A stretch of 64,000 nucleotides of DNA from NCBI GenBank assembly GCA_039111475.1, contig JBCCIP010000008.1:1-64000 (forward strand), given 5' to 3'. Position 1 is the stretch's first letter; each line of letters begins with the position of its first letter. The translations under genes and the position numbers were made by a program. The notes under the pieces are model-generated. The model had not been told where the DNA came from. It saw nothing but the letters and a program-made list of their open reading frames with translations, and did not search any database. This document shows positions 43,089 to 52,595 of this stretch, piece by piece. This DNA comes from JAUIET01 sp039111475 (lineage in GTDB: Bacteria > Pseudomonadota > Gammaproteobacteria > Pseudomonadales > JAUIET01).

Positions 43089-45533
43089 ATGTTGCTAGGT
43101 TACATAAAAGTTGCGCTTCGGAATCTGCTGAAACATCGTTTTTATGCGGCAATCAATGTTGTGGGGCTGGCTATTGGACTCACCGTATTCCTGCTCAGCC
43201 TATTGCTGGCGCGGTATGAAACCAATCACGATTACATGTTTGAAAACCGTGATCAGATTTACTTTGTTGGCGTTGAATTTACTAAATCGGCCGACATTGG
43301 CGTTCAATCGATAGACGCTGTACAAAGCGCATTCGGCCCATTGCTGCGCGCGCAGGAACCGGAACTTGAGGCGCTAGCTCGCAGCATTAACAGGGAATAC
43401 CTGGTTACGGTAGAGGTCGATAACTACTACCAAAGCATCAAATTCGTTGATACGGATTTTACGAAAATCTTTCACCTCGACTACATCGCCGGCGACGCCA
43501 GTGTTATTCACAACCCTACGTCAGTGATTCTCTCAAGGTCGGCGGCAGAGAAGTACTTTGGTCATACAGATGTCCTGGGTGCTCAATTGGAATTGGACCA
43601 TGAACACAGCATGACCGTTGGTGCCGTGTTTGAAGACATCGGCAAAGACAGCCATTTCAATTCAGCGTTGATTGATGACAGCCAACTTGAGTTCATTGCC
43701 CCTTTTTCCGCACTTAAGCAGATTGCGGACTATTCAATGGAAGGCGAATGGAACAATATATCGTTTGGAAATCGGACCTACGCGCTCATTCCAAAACAAT
43801 GCGATCAACAATGGCTGCAGCAGCGTGTTGATTCCCTATACGAAGAGCACCTGAATCCAGAGCGCAAGGATTTTATCCAGAAGTTCAGAGCAAGACCGCT
43901 GATTGAAGCAAACACAATACTGTTTGATGCGATTGGTATGCCCATTATCGAATCAGTGCGCCTATTGGGATTAATGGTGCTGTTGATCGCCTGTGTGAAT
44001 TATACAAACCTTGCCACGGCGCAAAGTTTCAGTCGAACCAGAGAAGTAGGCTTGCGCAAGAGTTTTGGCGCCAGCCGCAATCAACTATTGGTACAGTTTT
44101 TAGTGGAGAGTTTAACAACCGCCGTATTGGCTTTATTGATTGCGGTCGCTGCCATCGAATTGATCATACCGTGGTACAACCAGGCTTTGGACAAGGCCGT
44201 TCAAATATACTACCTGGAAACACTACCACTGCTTATGCTGGTCGCGTTAATGGTCGGTTTGATTGCGGGCGCCTACCCTGCTTATCAAATAGCTGGGGTA
44301 AAGCCCGTAGATAGTTTGAAGAACAATAACGCGCTGGTCAGCGGTGGCGGCTACTTCCGCAGCACTATGATCGGTTTGCAGTTTGCCATGTCTACTTTTA
44401 TGTTGGCAATCGTTATGGTGATGCTGTTTCAAGGTGAAAAAATGCAGAAATCAAGCTATATCTATCCAAGGGATGAGGTACTGGTGCTCGATCGCCTGGA
44501 TATAGAAGGCACCAGAGCCAGACACGAGTCCTTGAAGGAGCAGTTACTCAAAGTTAAAGGGGTAAAAGAGGTAAGCTACTCTAGCCAGGTACCGTTTGAC
44601 CAAAGCAATAGCACGTTTCCTATCACGCCTTTACGTGGCGACAAATCTGCAGAAATGTCTATTAATCAGGTAAGGGTTGATACGGATTTCCTGAGTGCCT
44701 ATAACATTCCGCTACTTGCTGGGCGCGGGTACAGCCTTAACTACGCAAATGACAAACGTACGGATGAACCCGGCCAGGTCAACGTGATTATCAATGAAAC
44801 TGCAGCTGCCAGGCTGGGTCTCGGTTCTGCGCAACAAGCGATTGGCAAGACCTTCTACAACATACAATCATCTGACAGTGACCAAGATGAATTCAAACAG
44901 TACGACTATTCCGTGATTGGTGTTGTCGAAGACCAGAATTTTCTGGGTCTTCACAATACAATCAAACCGATGATATTTCTGTTCAGTGATGACTGGCGCT
45001 CACACGCGTCAATCAGATTGGATACTGCAAACTTGAATGAAACTTTATCCAGTATCGAAAAAACTTGGAATGACGTCATCCCAGATTACCCGCTACAGCG
45101 CCGCTTTCTCGACGAAGTCTTCGAGGAAACCTACCAGATCATTCGTGCAATGAGCATGACCCTTTCAGGATTTGCTGCGATCGCCTTAAGTCTCGCGCTA
45201 ATCGGTTTGTTTGGGCTGGCTGCATTTATGGCGGAACGGCGCACCAAAGAAATCGGCATTCGCAAAGTACTGGGTGCTAAAGCAAGCCAAGTGGCCTACT
45301 TGCTAATTTGGCAGTTTTCGATTCCAGTGGTTTGGTCTCTGTTGGTTTCCATACCCGCGGCGTACTTCGCGAGCTCAATTTATCTTGGCTTTTTTGCCGA
45401 CAAAATCGACACACTTATTCCGGTGCTGCTTGTCGCTGGTGTGATTGGCATAGCAACCGCCTGGATGATTGTCAGCCTGCACGCTTTCAAGGTGGCCAGA
45501 CTGCCGCCGATTCGATCGTTAAGATATGAATAG
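43089..45533 (+). CDS. ABC transporter permease, MacB/FtsX type, duplicated
   Basis: About 814 residues with two MacB periplasmic core regions and two FtsX membrane blocks (REVGLRKSFGASRNQLLVQFLVESL about 320-345; TKEIGIRKVLGAKASQVAYLLIWQF about 720-745). A first helix lies near residue 20. The ATG at 43089 follows GAGGAG. Such permeases act mechanically, moving peptides, lipids or antibiotics through a periplasmic adaptor. Cargo unknown. Confidence 0.9.
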   Translation: MLLGYIKVALRNLLKHRFYAAINVVGLAIGLTVFLLSLLLARYETNHDYMFENRDQIYFVGVEFTKSADIGVQSIDAVQSAFGPLLRAQEPELEALARSINREYLVTVEVDNYYQSIKFVDTDFTKIFHLDYIAGDASVIHNPTSVILSRSAAEKYFGHTDVLGAQLELDHEHSMTVGAVFEDIGKDSHFNSALIDDSQLEFIAPFSALKQIADYSMEGEWNNISFGNRTYALIPKQCDQQWLQQRVDSLYEEHLNPERKDFIQKFRARPLIEANTILFDAIGMPIIESVRLLGLMVLLIACVNYTNLATAQSFSRTREVGLRKSFGASRNQLLVQFLVESLTTAVLALLIAVAAIELIIPWYNQALDKAVQIYYLETLPLLMLVALMVGLIAGAYPAYQIAGVKPVDSLKNNNALVSGGGYFRSTMIGLQFAMSTFMLAIVMVMLFQGEKMQKSSYIYPRDEVLVLDRLDIEGTRARHESLKEQLLKVKGVKEVSYSSQVPFDQSNSTFPITPLRGDKSAEMSINQVRVDTDFLSAYNIPLLAGRGYSLNYANDKRTDEPGQVNVIINETAAARLGLGSAQQAIGKTFYNIQSSDSDQDEFKQYDYSVIGVVEDQNFLGLHNTIKPMIFLFSDDWRSHASIRLDTANLNETLSSIEKTWNDVIPDYPLQRRFLDEVFEETYQIIRAMSMTLSGFAAIALSLALIGLFGLAAFMAERRTKEIGIRKVLGAKASQVAYLLIWQFSIPVVWSLLVSIPAAYFASSIYLGFFADKIDTLIPVLLVAGVIGIATAWMIVSLHAFKVARLPPIRSLRYE

Positions 45534-45553
45534 TGTGCTAACGTTGTACTTAC

Positions 45554-46429
45554 CTATATTTTTCTGAACTTCAACGTCATGCGGTTTGACTCACCGACTG
45601 CTTTCAATTGTTCCATCAGTTCTGGGTTTTCGCGGCTGGTTTGCAAACTAGGTGGTAGGCGCCACACGAAATCACTGCTTGTGGGCTTATCCTTGGCGTT
45701 TGCATTGATGTCGCTTTCTGCAACTAACTCAAATCCGTTCGCTTCGAATTGCGCAATCACAAATGACTTCTTGAGATAACCATTGACACCCGTTGCCCAA
45801 TCATCCGGCATATCTTCTGCGCCATGGTGTTGAACAACACCCACGATACCGCCCTGTTTCAATACTGTGTGAGCGTCTGCAATCGCCTGACCAAGGTAAT
45901 CTACGTTGTCAGAAAAGCGTGCCAAGTTATGCAATGCTCTTACAAATAACACGGCGTCCGCACTGCCATGCATGCTCTCGGGTAAGTCGCCCAGCACAAA
46001 TGCGTCTATGGCTGCACTGCTCGCAACGCCCCATTCTTTTGCGCCCGCTGACCAATCTGCGATCCAGGTTTCTTTGGCTTTCAGTCTATCAGGCGTCATG
46101 AAGCCGAAATTGGAATACAAACTGATGGGATAATCTGCGCCCAGCAATCGGCCTTCTGTACCGAGATATTGCAGCAGAATTTTTGAATACCATCCGCCAC
46201 CAGGTAATGCTTCAGCAACCGTCATACCCGGTTTGATGCCAAAGAATTCCAATGTTTCCTGAGGGTGGCGTTGATCAAAGCGTGCTCGCACTTCGTCACT
46301 TTGTGCGGCAAGAGACGCTGTTAAGGCAGCACTATCCGCGGCCTGTTGGGCTTCTAGTTGGGATACGTTACTTGCGGTTTGGCAAGCCGATAGAAAGAGA
46401 GCGGCGATTAAGCCAAGTGTTCGGTTCAT
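45554..46429 (-). CDS. Predicted methyltransferase-like lipoprotein (COG4798 type)
   Basis: 291 residues. Lipoprotein signal LGLIAALFLSAC (Cys 16, then Gln, so probably outer membrane). A methyltransferase-like fold follows (FFGIKPGMTVAEALPGGGWYSKILLQYLG as motif I; ADAVLFVRALHNL). SAM is not expected in the periplasm, so the ligand or activity may differ from a normal methyltransferase. Convergent with the efflux operon. Confidence 0.83.
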   Translation of the reverse strand: MNRTLGLIAALFLSACQTASNVSQLEAQQAADSAALTASLAAQSDEVRARFDQRHPQETLEFFGIKPGMTVAEALPGGGWYSKILLQYLGTEGRLLGADYPISLYSNFGFMTPDRLKAKETWIADWSAGAKEWGVASSAAIDAFVLGDLPESMHGSADAVLFVRALHNLARFSDNVDYLGQAIADAHTVLKQGGIVGVVQHHGAEDMPDDWATGVNGYLKKSFVIAQFEANGFELVAESDINANAKDKPTSSDFVWRLPPSLQTSRENPELMEQLKAVGESNRMTLKFRKI

Positions 46430-46457
46430 GGTAATTGTCCTGAGTTAGAAACGAGTC

Positions 46458-46479
46458 AAAAGCCATTCATGCGATGGCT
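46458..46479 (-). terminator. Weak hairpin between spy-like and methyltransferase-like genes
   Basis: 6-bp arms AGCCAT/ATGGCT with TTTT following on the minus strand. It could end transcripts from the Spy/CpxP gene before the next minus-strand gene. Confidence 0.35.
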
Positions 46480-46607
46480 GACGCTCAGAGATTCTAACCC
46501 AGAAGCGTAACAATTGCAGACTTTGAGCAAGCACCGTTATTAAAAGTGCGTGATGCTTGCGGCTCTTCGGGCTCGGTGTGTTTTTTGTCCGATCTCAGAG
46601 AAGCGAC

Positions 46608-47132
46608 TTATTCCGCGCTCCCCTCAAGTCGGGCCTGGCGCCGTTCAATGCGCTCTTTACGCTTTTCTAAATGGCGCGCTTTGCGTTCCATTTTGCTACC
46701 CATTTTTTTATGAAGCTCTGCCATTTGCGTACGCTGCTCTTCAGTGAGCAACAATTGAAGCTGGTTCCTAAAACTCAAGTGCCCAACCGCCAACTCCTTG
46801 GTAAGCTCACCCAGTTGGTCGGCTAAGTCAGCAACCGCGCCCTCATCATAACTGTCTACGCTAGACAAGCCGCTCAATTCATCACGAGTCGCCTGTAAGC
46901 GTGCTTTGAGTGGCTGCTGCTCGGCGCGAAACTGTTCGCGCAATTGCTGCACAGCCGTTTGCTGTTCCTCAGTAAGATCGAGACGCTTGGCCATACGCTC
47001 GAACATTCGGCTGTGCATATCCGAATCAAGGTGCATACCTGCTTGCGCGTGGCTAACACCCATAAATGCAAAGATCGAGAGTAAGCCTGTCATTAGATAA
47101 AGGTAAATTCGTTTGGCGATTTGGTTTTTCAT
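46608..47132 (-). CDS. Spy/CpxP-family periplasmic chaperone
   Basis: 174 residues. Signal peptide (LYLMTGLLSIFAFMGVSHAQA), then an all-helical domain with two LTxxQ motifs (LDLTEEQQ and LLTEEQRTQ). The C-terminus is highly basic. Members bind unfolded periplasmic proteins or inhibit the Cpx kinase. Divergent from a CpxR-like regulator, as in enterobacterial cpxP-cpxRA. Confidence 0.87.
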   Translation of the reverse strand: MKNQIAKRIYLYLMTGLLSIFAFMGVSHAQAGMHLDSDMHSRMFERMAKRLDLTEEQQTAVQQLREQFRAEQQPLKARLQATRDELSGLSSVDSYDEGAVADLADQLGELTKELAVGHLSFRNQLQLLLTEEQRTQMAELHKKMGSKMERKARHLEKRKERIERRQARLEGSAE

Positions 47133-47183
47133 GAGTCGTTTCCACTGGCGTTATGTACAGAATGAATCCTAGGCCAGCGCCCT

Positions 47184-47220
47184 GTAAATGTCTGTCTACG
47201 CTCCGTAAAGTTTACGTAAA
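47184..47220. promoter_or_regulatory. CpxR-like box: three GTAAA repeats
   Basis: GTAAA at 47184-47188, 47205-47209 and 47216-47220. The last two form GTAAA-N6-GTAAA, within the GTAAA-N(4-8)-GTAAA range known for CpxR. It lies between the divergent spy-like and cpxR-like genes. Confidence 0.6.
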
Positions 47221-47268
47221 CCATCGCAAGACCGAGCCCCTGGCCAACATTCAACGTATAATTTCATC

Positions 47269-47955
47269 ATGGAAAAATTACTACTGGTCGACGATGACCC
47301 GGAACTAACAGCCTTACTCAATACCTATTTGGGCAATGAAGGCTTTGCTGTCGAGCAGGTGCACAATGGTGAAGATGGGTTAAAGCAGGCGCTTGCGGAC
47401 GATTATGCAGCAATTGTGCTCGACATTATGCTGCCAGGCATGAATGGTATAGACATACTCAAAAATATACGCCAGCAATCGAATACTCCAGTCATCATGC
47501 TTACTGCAAAAGGCGATGACCTTGACCGCATTATTGGTCTTGAACTTGGCGCTGATGATTATTTACCCAAACCCTGCAATCCACGCGAGTTGTTGGCGCG
47601 CATAAAAGCGGTTCTGCGGCGAACTCACTCGCAAGCGGAACACGATTCGGAGCAGGATATTGAGGCCGGCCAGCTAACAGCATTGCGATTGCAATATCAA
47701 ATCCATTATGCCGGCCAAGACCTAGGCGTAACCAAGGCGGAATACAATATTTTGCTGTTGTTAATGCAGCGATCCAATGAGGTAGTAGAAAAAGAATATC
47801 TCTATGAGCACGCGCTCGGCAGAACTATCACCGCTTATGACCGCAGCCTGGATATGCACGTAAGCAACATTCGGCGCAAACTGAGTGCACACACCAGCAC
47901 CGACCTGCTAACTAATATCAGAGGCGTGGGTTACAAGCTGATCACCAAAGAATGA
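47269..47955 (+). CDS. OmpR-family response regulator, CpxR-like, without adjacent kinase
   Basis: 228 residues: receiver domain (LLLVDDDPELTALL, phospho-Asp in IVLDIMLPGMNG, switch Thr/Lys in MLTAKGDD and LPKPCNP) and winged helix (LGVTKAEYNILLLLMQRSNEVVEKEYLYEHAL; RSLDMHVSNIRRKL). CpxR is usually followed by cpxA. Here the next gene is an unrelated DUF2339 protein 129 bases on, so the kinase must be elsewhere. Confidence 0.9.
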   Translation: MEKLLLVDDDPELTALLNTYLGNEGFAVEQVHNGEDGLKQALADDYAAIVLDIMLPGMNGIDILKNIRQQSNTPVIMLTAKGDDLDRIIGLELGADDYLPKPCNPRELLARIKAVLRRTHSQAEHDSEQDIEAGQLTALRLQYQIHYAGQDLGVTKAEYNILLLLMQRSNEVVEKEYLYEHALGRTITAYDRSLDMHVSNIRRKLSAHTSTDLLTNIRGVGYKLITKE

Positions 47956-48084
47956 ACACTATTCTGAATAGAAAGTATTAAAATACAATACCCTCCGTGC
48001 CCAAGAACACTACTTGCTAATATCAAATAGACCCTATTTCGCTTCAGATCCATACTCAATACTGGATTTAGAGAGATCGCCTAT

Positions 48085-50748
48085 ATGCCAATTCTCATTG
48101 CAATTGTTGCCACAGCGCTGGGCTCATCACTGGGAAGCCTGGAGATTGGACTTCTGTTTGGCCTGATCGCTGGATTGTTTGCCTTACAACGCCACTCAGA
48201 TGGAGAGGTCAGCCGCCTGGAGCGCGAAATCCAGACGCTAAAACAATCGTCAGCCCAAAAGCCACAGCAACACCTCGCTCAGACAGAAAGCACCAGCGTC
48301 ATCACCGATACGGCGAGTCGCGCAATGGCAGACCCCGTGGCAGCGGTCTCGAAAGCAACTCCCAAACATACAAGCACTGCCAGATTACAACTGCCACCTG
48401 CCCAACCTGGACCTCTGGACCACTTCATCGGCAAGGCAAAATCCTTGGTCTGGTCCTATTTTACGGATGGCAATATTTTTGTTCGCATCGGTTTGCTCGT
48501 ACTGTTTTTCGGCATTGCGTTCTTGCTTCGATACGCAGCAGAGCACTCACTGGTTCCTCTCGAACTGCGGTTTATCGCCGCCGCCTTAGTGGGAATGGGA
48601 TTGCTCGGTGCTGGCTGGCGTCTCAAGCAAAAAAATCGGGTGTATGCGCTCCTTTTGCAAGGCGGCGGAATAGGCATTGTCTACATCACTATCTTTGCTG
48701 CATTTCAGATTTCAAGCTTGCTGCCTTCGGCGCTCACCTTTCTACTACTGGTCGCATTTGCGCTGCTTACCGCGGCACTCGCCGTCATGCAAAACGCGCG
48801 CGGTCTCGCCATTTTTGCAAGTGTTGGCGGTTTCCTGGCCCCATTTCTGGCGTCTTCAGGTAGTGGCAATTATGTTGGCTTGTTTTCTTATTTTGCCTTG
48901 CTGAACGTCAGCATTTTCATCATTGCCTGGAAAAAGTCCTGGCGCCTGCTCAATCTTATAGGTTTTGTATTTACGTTTCTAACGTTCACTACCTGGTTCG
49001 TTTTTGAGTACCAGCGCGAAATGCTGCTGCCGACCACCGGCTTCTTAGTATTGTTTTTCCTTATGTACAGCTTGATCGGTGTGTTTTACGCGCTCAAGCA
49101 AGATCACACATTGCGTGGCCTGATTGATGGAACCCTGGTGTTTGGCACGCCCGTAATCGCTTCCAGCTTGATGATGGCTATGTTCAGGCACTATGACTAC
49201 GGCATTGCTCTCACAGCGGCGGCTCTAGGGGTGTATTACGTTGCTATCAGCCGCTTTTTATGGCGCCGTGTGGGTGAATCTTTACGCTTGTTAGCCGAGG
49301 CCATGCTGGCAATCGGCGTGGTGTTCGCCACACTGGCAATACCCTATGCGCTGGACGGTCATTGGACAAGTGCTACCTGGGCACTGGAAGCTGCCGGCAT
49401 ATTGTGGGTGTCCATTCGACAACAACGTAATTATGCAAAATGGTTTGCGATTGTCGTGCAAATTGGGGCCGGCATATTGTTTGCGGTTACCAGTGCCGGC
49501 AATATGGGCGATACCGCATGGTTTAACCCCGCGTTCATGGGTGCGGTGTTTATCGCGATGGGTGCAATGATCACATCCAAGATTCTGTACGACGTTCCCA
49601 GTACCGATCGCAGCCGTCTATTGCACGGGGTGTTCTTTGTGTGGGCCACTGGCTGGTGGTTTACAGGCTTTGGTACGCAAATAGAGCACTACCTGGAAGG
49701 TTCAGCAAACGTATGGCTGTTATTGAGTGCGTTCACAGCAGGCGCTCTGGTGTATTCAAACAAACGATTTGAATGGCGATGGAATTCTTGCCTGTTGTTA
49801 GGCGCGGCGCTATTGCCGCTACTGTACGCTATTGCTCTGGATGCCATTGATGACGGTCGTGCCGTTCTTGCATGGCCTGCACTGCTGTCTTGGTGTGTCA
49901 CCCTTGCGATCAACTACTGGATCGTTGTGGAAGTTGAAGCTTCTGAGTGGAAAGCCGGGTTCAAATACACGCTTCATACAGGTTTTGCGTTACTACTCGC
50001 ACTGATTGTTGGGTTCGATCTGTATCACTCAATTGAAAACCATTTGCCATCGGCGGGATCAGCGTACACTGCATTGATCGTGCTGCCCTTTATAGTAATG
50101 GCGTGGATTGCCCTGCAACGCAGCCTACCGGCGATACAACGCCTGGGGAACGGGCTACAGCTGAGCATGCTTCTCTCGGCCTGTGTTTTGCTTGGATTCT
50201 GGTCGTTGGCAATCGCTACCGGGAACTCAGCGGACGCATCGCCATTGCCCTACTTGCCATTCTTGAATCCAATCGATTTGGCCGTTGCTGCCACGGTAAT
50301 AATGATGATCAAAACACTGCCTGCCGTTGATCATCAATGGCCTGGCTCGGCTAACACAGCAATGATTGCCATTGGTGCCATCGCATTCATCTGGCTAAGT
50401 GCCGTATTGATGCGCTCAATACATCACTTTTTGGACGTGCCGTATCAGCTGTCAGCGCTGATGGACAGTGCTAAAGTGCAAACTGCTTTATCGATTCTCT
50501 GGACTGCAATTGGCATGGCCGGTATGTTGCTGGCATCAAAACGATCACTGCGACCATTATGGATCGCATCGGCGGTATTAATAGGCGTAGTGCTGGTCAA
50601 GATGTTCTTTGTAGACCTTGATGCGGCAGGCACTGTCGAAAGAATTATTTCGTTTATGGTTGTTGGCGGAATGCTGGTCGCATTGGGGTATTTTTCGCCG
50701 ATACCTGATCGAGAAGATGAACCCAACTCTGAGGAGGTAGCGGCATGA
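48085..50748 (+). CDS. DUF2339 polytopic membrane protein
   Basis: 887 residues with more than 20 predicted membrane helices. A short coiled coil (VSRLEREIQTLKQ) and a polar linker (about 55-115) follow the first helix. DUF2339 proteins are widespread and uncharacterised. The stop overlaps the DUF3999 start (ATGA), the usual pairing of these two families, suggesting one envelope complex. Confidence 0.9.
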   Translation: MPILIAIVATALGSSLGSLEIGLLFGLIAGLFALQRHSDGEVSRLEREIQTLKQSSAQKPQQHLAQTESTSVITDTASRAMADPVAAVSKATPKHTSTARLQLPPAQPGPLDHFIGKAKSLVWSYFTDGNIFVRIGLLVLFFGIAFLLRYAAEHSLVPLELRFIAAALVGMGLLGAGWRLKQKNRVYALLLQGGGIGIVYITIFAAFQISSLLPSALTFLLLVAFALLTAALAVMQNARGLAIFASVGGFLAPFLASSGSGNYVGLFSYFALLNVSIFIIAWKKSWRLLNLIGFVFTFLTFTTWFVFEYQREMLLPTTGFLVLFFLMYSLIGVFYALKQDHTLRGLIDGTLVFGTPVIASSLMMAMFRHYDYGIALTAAALGVYYVAISRFLWRRVGESLRLLAEAMLAIGVVFATLAIPYALDGHWTSATWALEAAGILWVSIRQQRNYAKWFAIVVQIGAGILFAVTSAGNMGDTAWFNPAFMGAVFIAMGAMITSKILYDVPSTDRSRLLHGVFFVWATGWWFTGFGTQIEHYLEGSANVWLLLSAFTAGALVYSNKRFEWRWNSCLLLGAALLPLLYAIALDAIDDGRAVLAWPALLSWCVTLAINYWIVVEVEASEWKAGFKYTLHTGFALLLALIVGFDLYHSIENHLPSAGSAYTALIVLPFIVMAWIALQRSLPAIQRLGNGLQLSMLLSACVLLGFWSLAIATGNSADASPLPYLPFLNPIDLAVAATVIMMIKTLPAVDHQWPGSANTAMIAIGAIAFIWLSAVLMRSIHHFLDVPYQLSALMDSAKVQTALSILWTAIGMAGMLLASKRSLRPLWIASAVLIGVVLVKMFFVDLDAAGTVERIISFMVVGGMLVALGYFSPIPDREDEPNSEEVAA

Positions 50749-52079
50749 ACGCGGTTAAGTATTGTTGCATGACCGCCGCAGTCCTTGTACAAAGCCAGGT
50801 TCTTTACGCTGCCCCAGCGGATTACGCCTGGAAAGCTGCCCTTGAAAGCAAGGACGGTGAGCTCAACAAACTACTGATTGGTGCCGATATTATTAGGGGG
50901 CTCGGCCGGGGCGACTTTGGTGATCTGGTGGTTCTTGACGCCAACGGCACGGCGTTACCGAGTTGGGTACGACCAATACAGCAAGTCACTGAATTGATTG
51001 AGGTACCACTGTATTTTCATACGTTTAGCGAGTACAGCGGATCACGTTCCAAAACAGTAACAGCAACCAATGAGAGTAGATCAGAAGATTCGCGTTCTAC
51101 AATACGAACAACTGAAACTGTGCGCGAAGCCAAAGCAAGCAATGCATTTATTGTTGAGTACCGTGACTATCAGTTGGCACTGGGCATCAATGCGCTGCGG
51201 CTTGATTGGACAACAAAAGACGAGGCGCAGCTGTTGGAGCTTCGCGTTGAAGCCAGTAATAGCCTGAACAAATGGCAGACAGTGCATAACAGAATAACGC
51301 TGGCAAAAGCAAAAACAGATAGCGGCAACAACCTTGACTGGCAACTTGTCAGAAATATTCCAACTGAAAAGCGCTACATACGAATAAGCAGTGCAGATCC
51401 AGAATTAACCATTGCACTCAATGCGGTAAGTGGCCTGTATGAAGAACCGACTCTGGAGACAATCGAATGGATACCCCATGCTTCTGCAGAATCTGACTCT
51501 GCCGGAGAAAATTCGTATCGATTCGCAATTCCAGAAGGTGTGCTACCAAGTCGTATGCGTTTACAACCGGCGCAGGAAAATCAAATCATCAAGGGATCAA
51601 TTTTCGCCGGTGAAAAGTACAACAACAAACGCACGCTGTACCCAAATGTTCAGCAACACTCTCTTGCGGCCGCCGCCAACATTATCGCAAGCCCATCGTA
51701 CGCTGTTCCAAGTCAGCGCTATGACCATTGGTGGTTTGTATCCGAGGCCACCTTGCAAGAAGCTCCGCTTTTTGAAATAGGCTACAAACGACAGCAGCTA
51801 TTGTTCCTTGCCAATGGCACACCGCCGTACACATTGTACTGGGGAAACCATGAAGCGGAACCACCCGCTCAGCTACTTCGCGACGTGCTCAACGGCGATA
51901 AAAAGCAAGGCGATGCTCATAAAGCCAGTCTCGCAAAAATCGAAATTTCCGGCGGCGCACAGCGACAATTCCCTCAGCCTACCCTGCCCTGGCTAACATG
52001 GGCGCTCTGGCTGTTACTGACCATCGCGGCTATTTTCACCGCTCGTATGGCCATAGGTCTGTTTCGAGAAATGAAATAG
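50745..52079 (+). CDS. DUF3999 periplasmic/membrane protein
   Basis: 444 residues. Signal peptide (CCMTAAVLVQSQVLYAAPA), a large beta-rich periplasmic part, and a C-terminal helix (LTWALWLLLTIAAIFTARMAIGL) anchoring it. Translationally coupled to the DUF2339 gene. Function unknown; probably a partner subunit. Confidence 0.88.
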   Translation: MNAVKYCCMTAAVLVQSQVLYAAPADYAWKAALESKDGELNKLLIGADIIRGLGRGDFGDLVVLDANGTALPSWVRPIQQVTELIEVPLYFHTFSEYSGSRSKTVTATNESRSEDSRSTIRTTETVREAKASNAFIVEYRDYQLALGINALRLDWTTKDEAQLLELRVEASNSLNKWQTVHNRITLAKAKTDSGNNLDWQLVRNIPTEKRYIRISSADPELTIALNAVSGLYEEPTLETIEWIPHASAESDSAGENSYRFAIPEGVLPSRMRLQPAQENQIIKGSIFAGEKYNNKRTLYPNVQQHSLAAAANIIASPSYAVPSQRYDHWWFVSEATLQEAPLFEIGYKRQQLLFLANGTPPYTLYWGNHEAEPPAQLLRDVLNGDKKQGDAHKASLAKIEISGGAQRQFPQPTLPWLTWALWLLLTIAAIFTARMAIGLFREMK

Positions 52080-52082
52080 AGC

Positions 52083-52520
52083 TTATTTATCCGCGGGCAC
52101 TCGCACTGCCAGCACATCACATTTTAAGCCATGCAGTACCGCGTTTGCCGTCGACCCTAGCATTAGCTGCAAACCATGGCGACCATGTGTACCAAGCACA
52201 ATCAAATCGGCTTCAATTTCTTCAGCCTTGGCATGTATCTCACTGGCTGGTCGTCCAGTTTCTATAAACTGGCGATCCTGCGGAATGCCTAAAGGTTGCG
52301 CAATCTCAGCCAGCAACGTCTTTGCCCTGGCGTTGGTTTGCCGCTCTATTTCAATACTGCCTGCATACAACATATCCCCATAGTAAAAAGGCTCATGCAC
52401 ATAGATCAGACTGAGTTCTGATTCTTCGCCAGCCACTTCCTGGGCGCGTTGAATAACCGTTTTGTATTCGTACTCTCCGTACGTATCAATTGCAACAAGG
52501 ATCTTTTTGTACGCGCTCAT
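52083..52520 (-). CDS. Universal stress protein (UspA family)
   Basis: 145 residues, one Usp domain. The ATP-binding signature is GTHGRHGLQLMLGST (G-x2-G-x9-G-S/T) near residues 110-124, so it is the nucleotide-binding type. Start MSAYKKILVAIDTYGEYEY. An Anr/FNR box lies 58 bases upstream, so it is likely induced under low oxygen. Convergent, 3 bases from the DUF3999 stop. Confidence 0.93.
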   Translation of the reverse strand: MSAYKKILVAIDTYGEYEYKTVIQRAQEVAGEESELSLIYVHEPFYYGDMLYAGSIEIERQTNARAKTLLAEIAQPLGIPQDRQFIETGRPASEIHAKAEEIEADLIVLGTHGRHGLQLMLGSTANAVLHGLKCDVLAVRVPADK

Positions 52521-52551
52521 CCTTCAACACCTCTTGATATCTCAGTTCAAA

Positions 52552-52591
52552 GTGTAAAGACATGACAGATAAAACCTTTGATCCAGGTCAA
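52552..52591 (-). promoter_or_regulatory. Anr/FNR-activated promoter of the universal stress gene
   Basis: On the minus strand TTGAC-CTGG-ATCAA (52578-52591) differs by one base from TTGAT-N4-ATCAA. A -10-like TACACT sits at 52552-52557. This puts the box centre near -40 relative to the expected start, the class II FNR arrangement, with a leader of about 25 bases. Confidence 0.65.
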
Positions 52592-52595
52592 ATTG

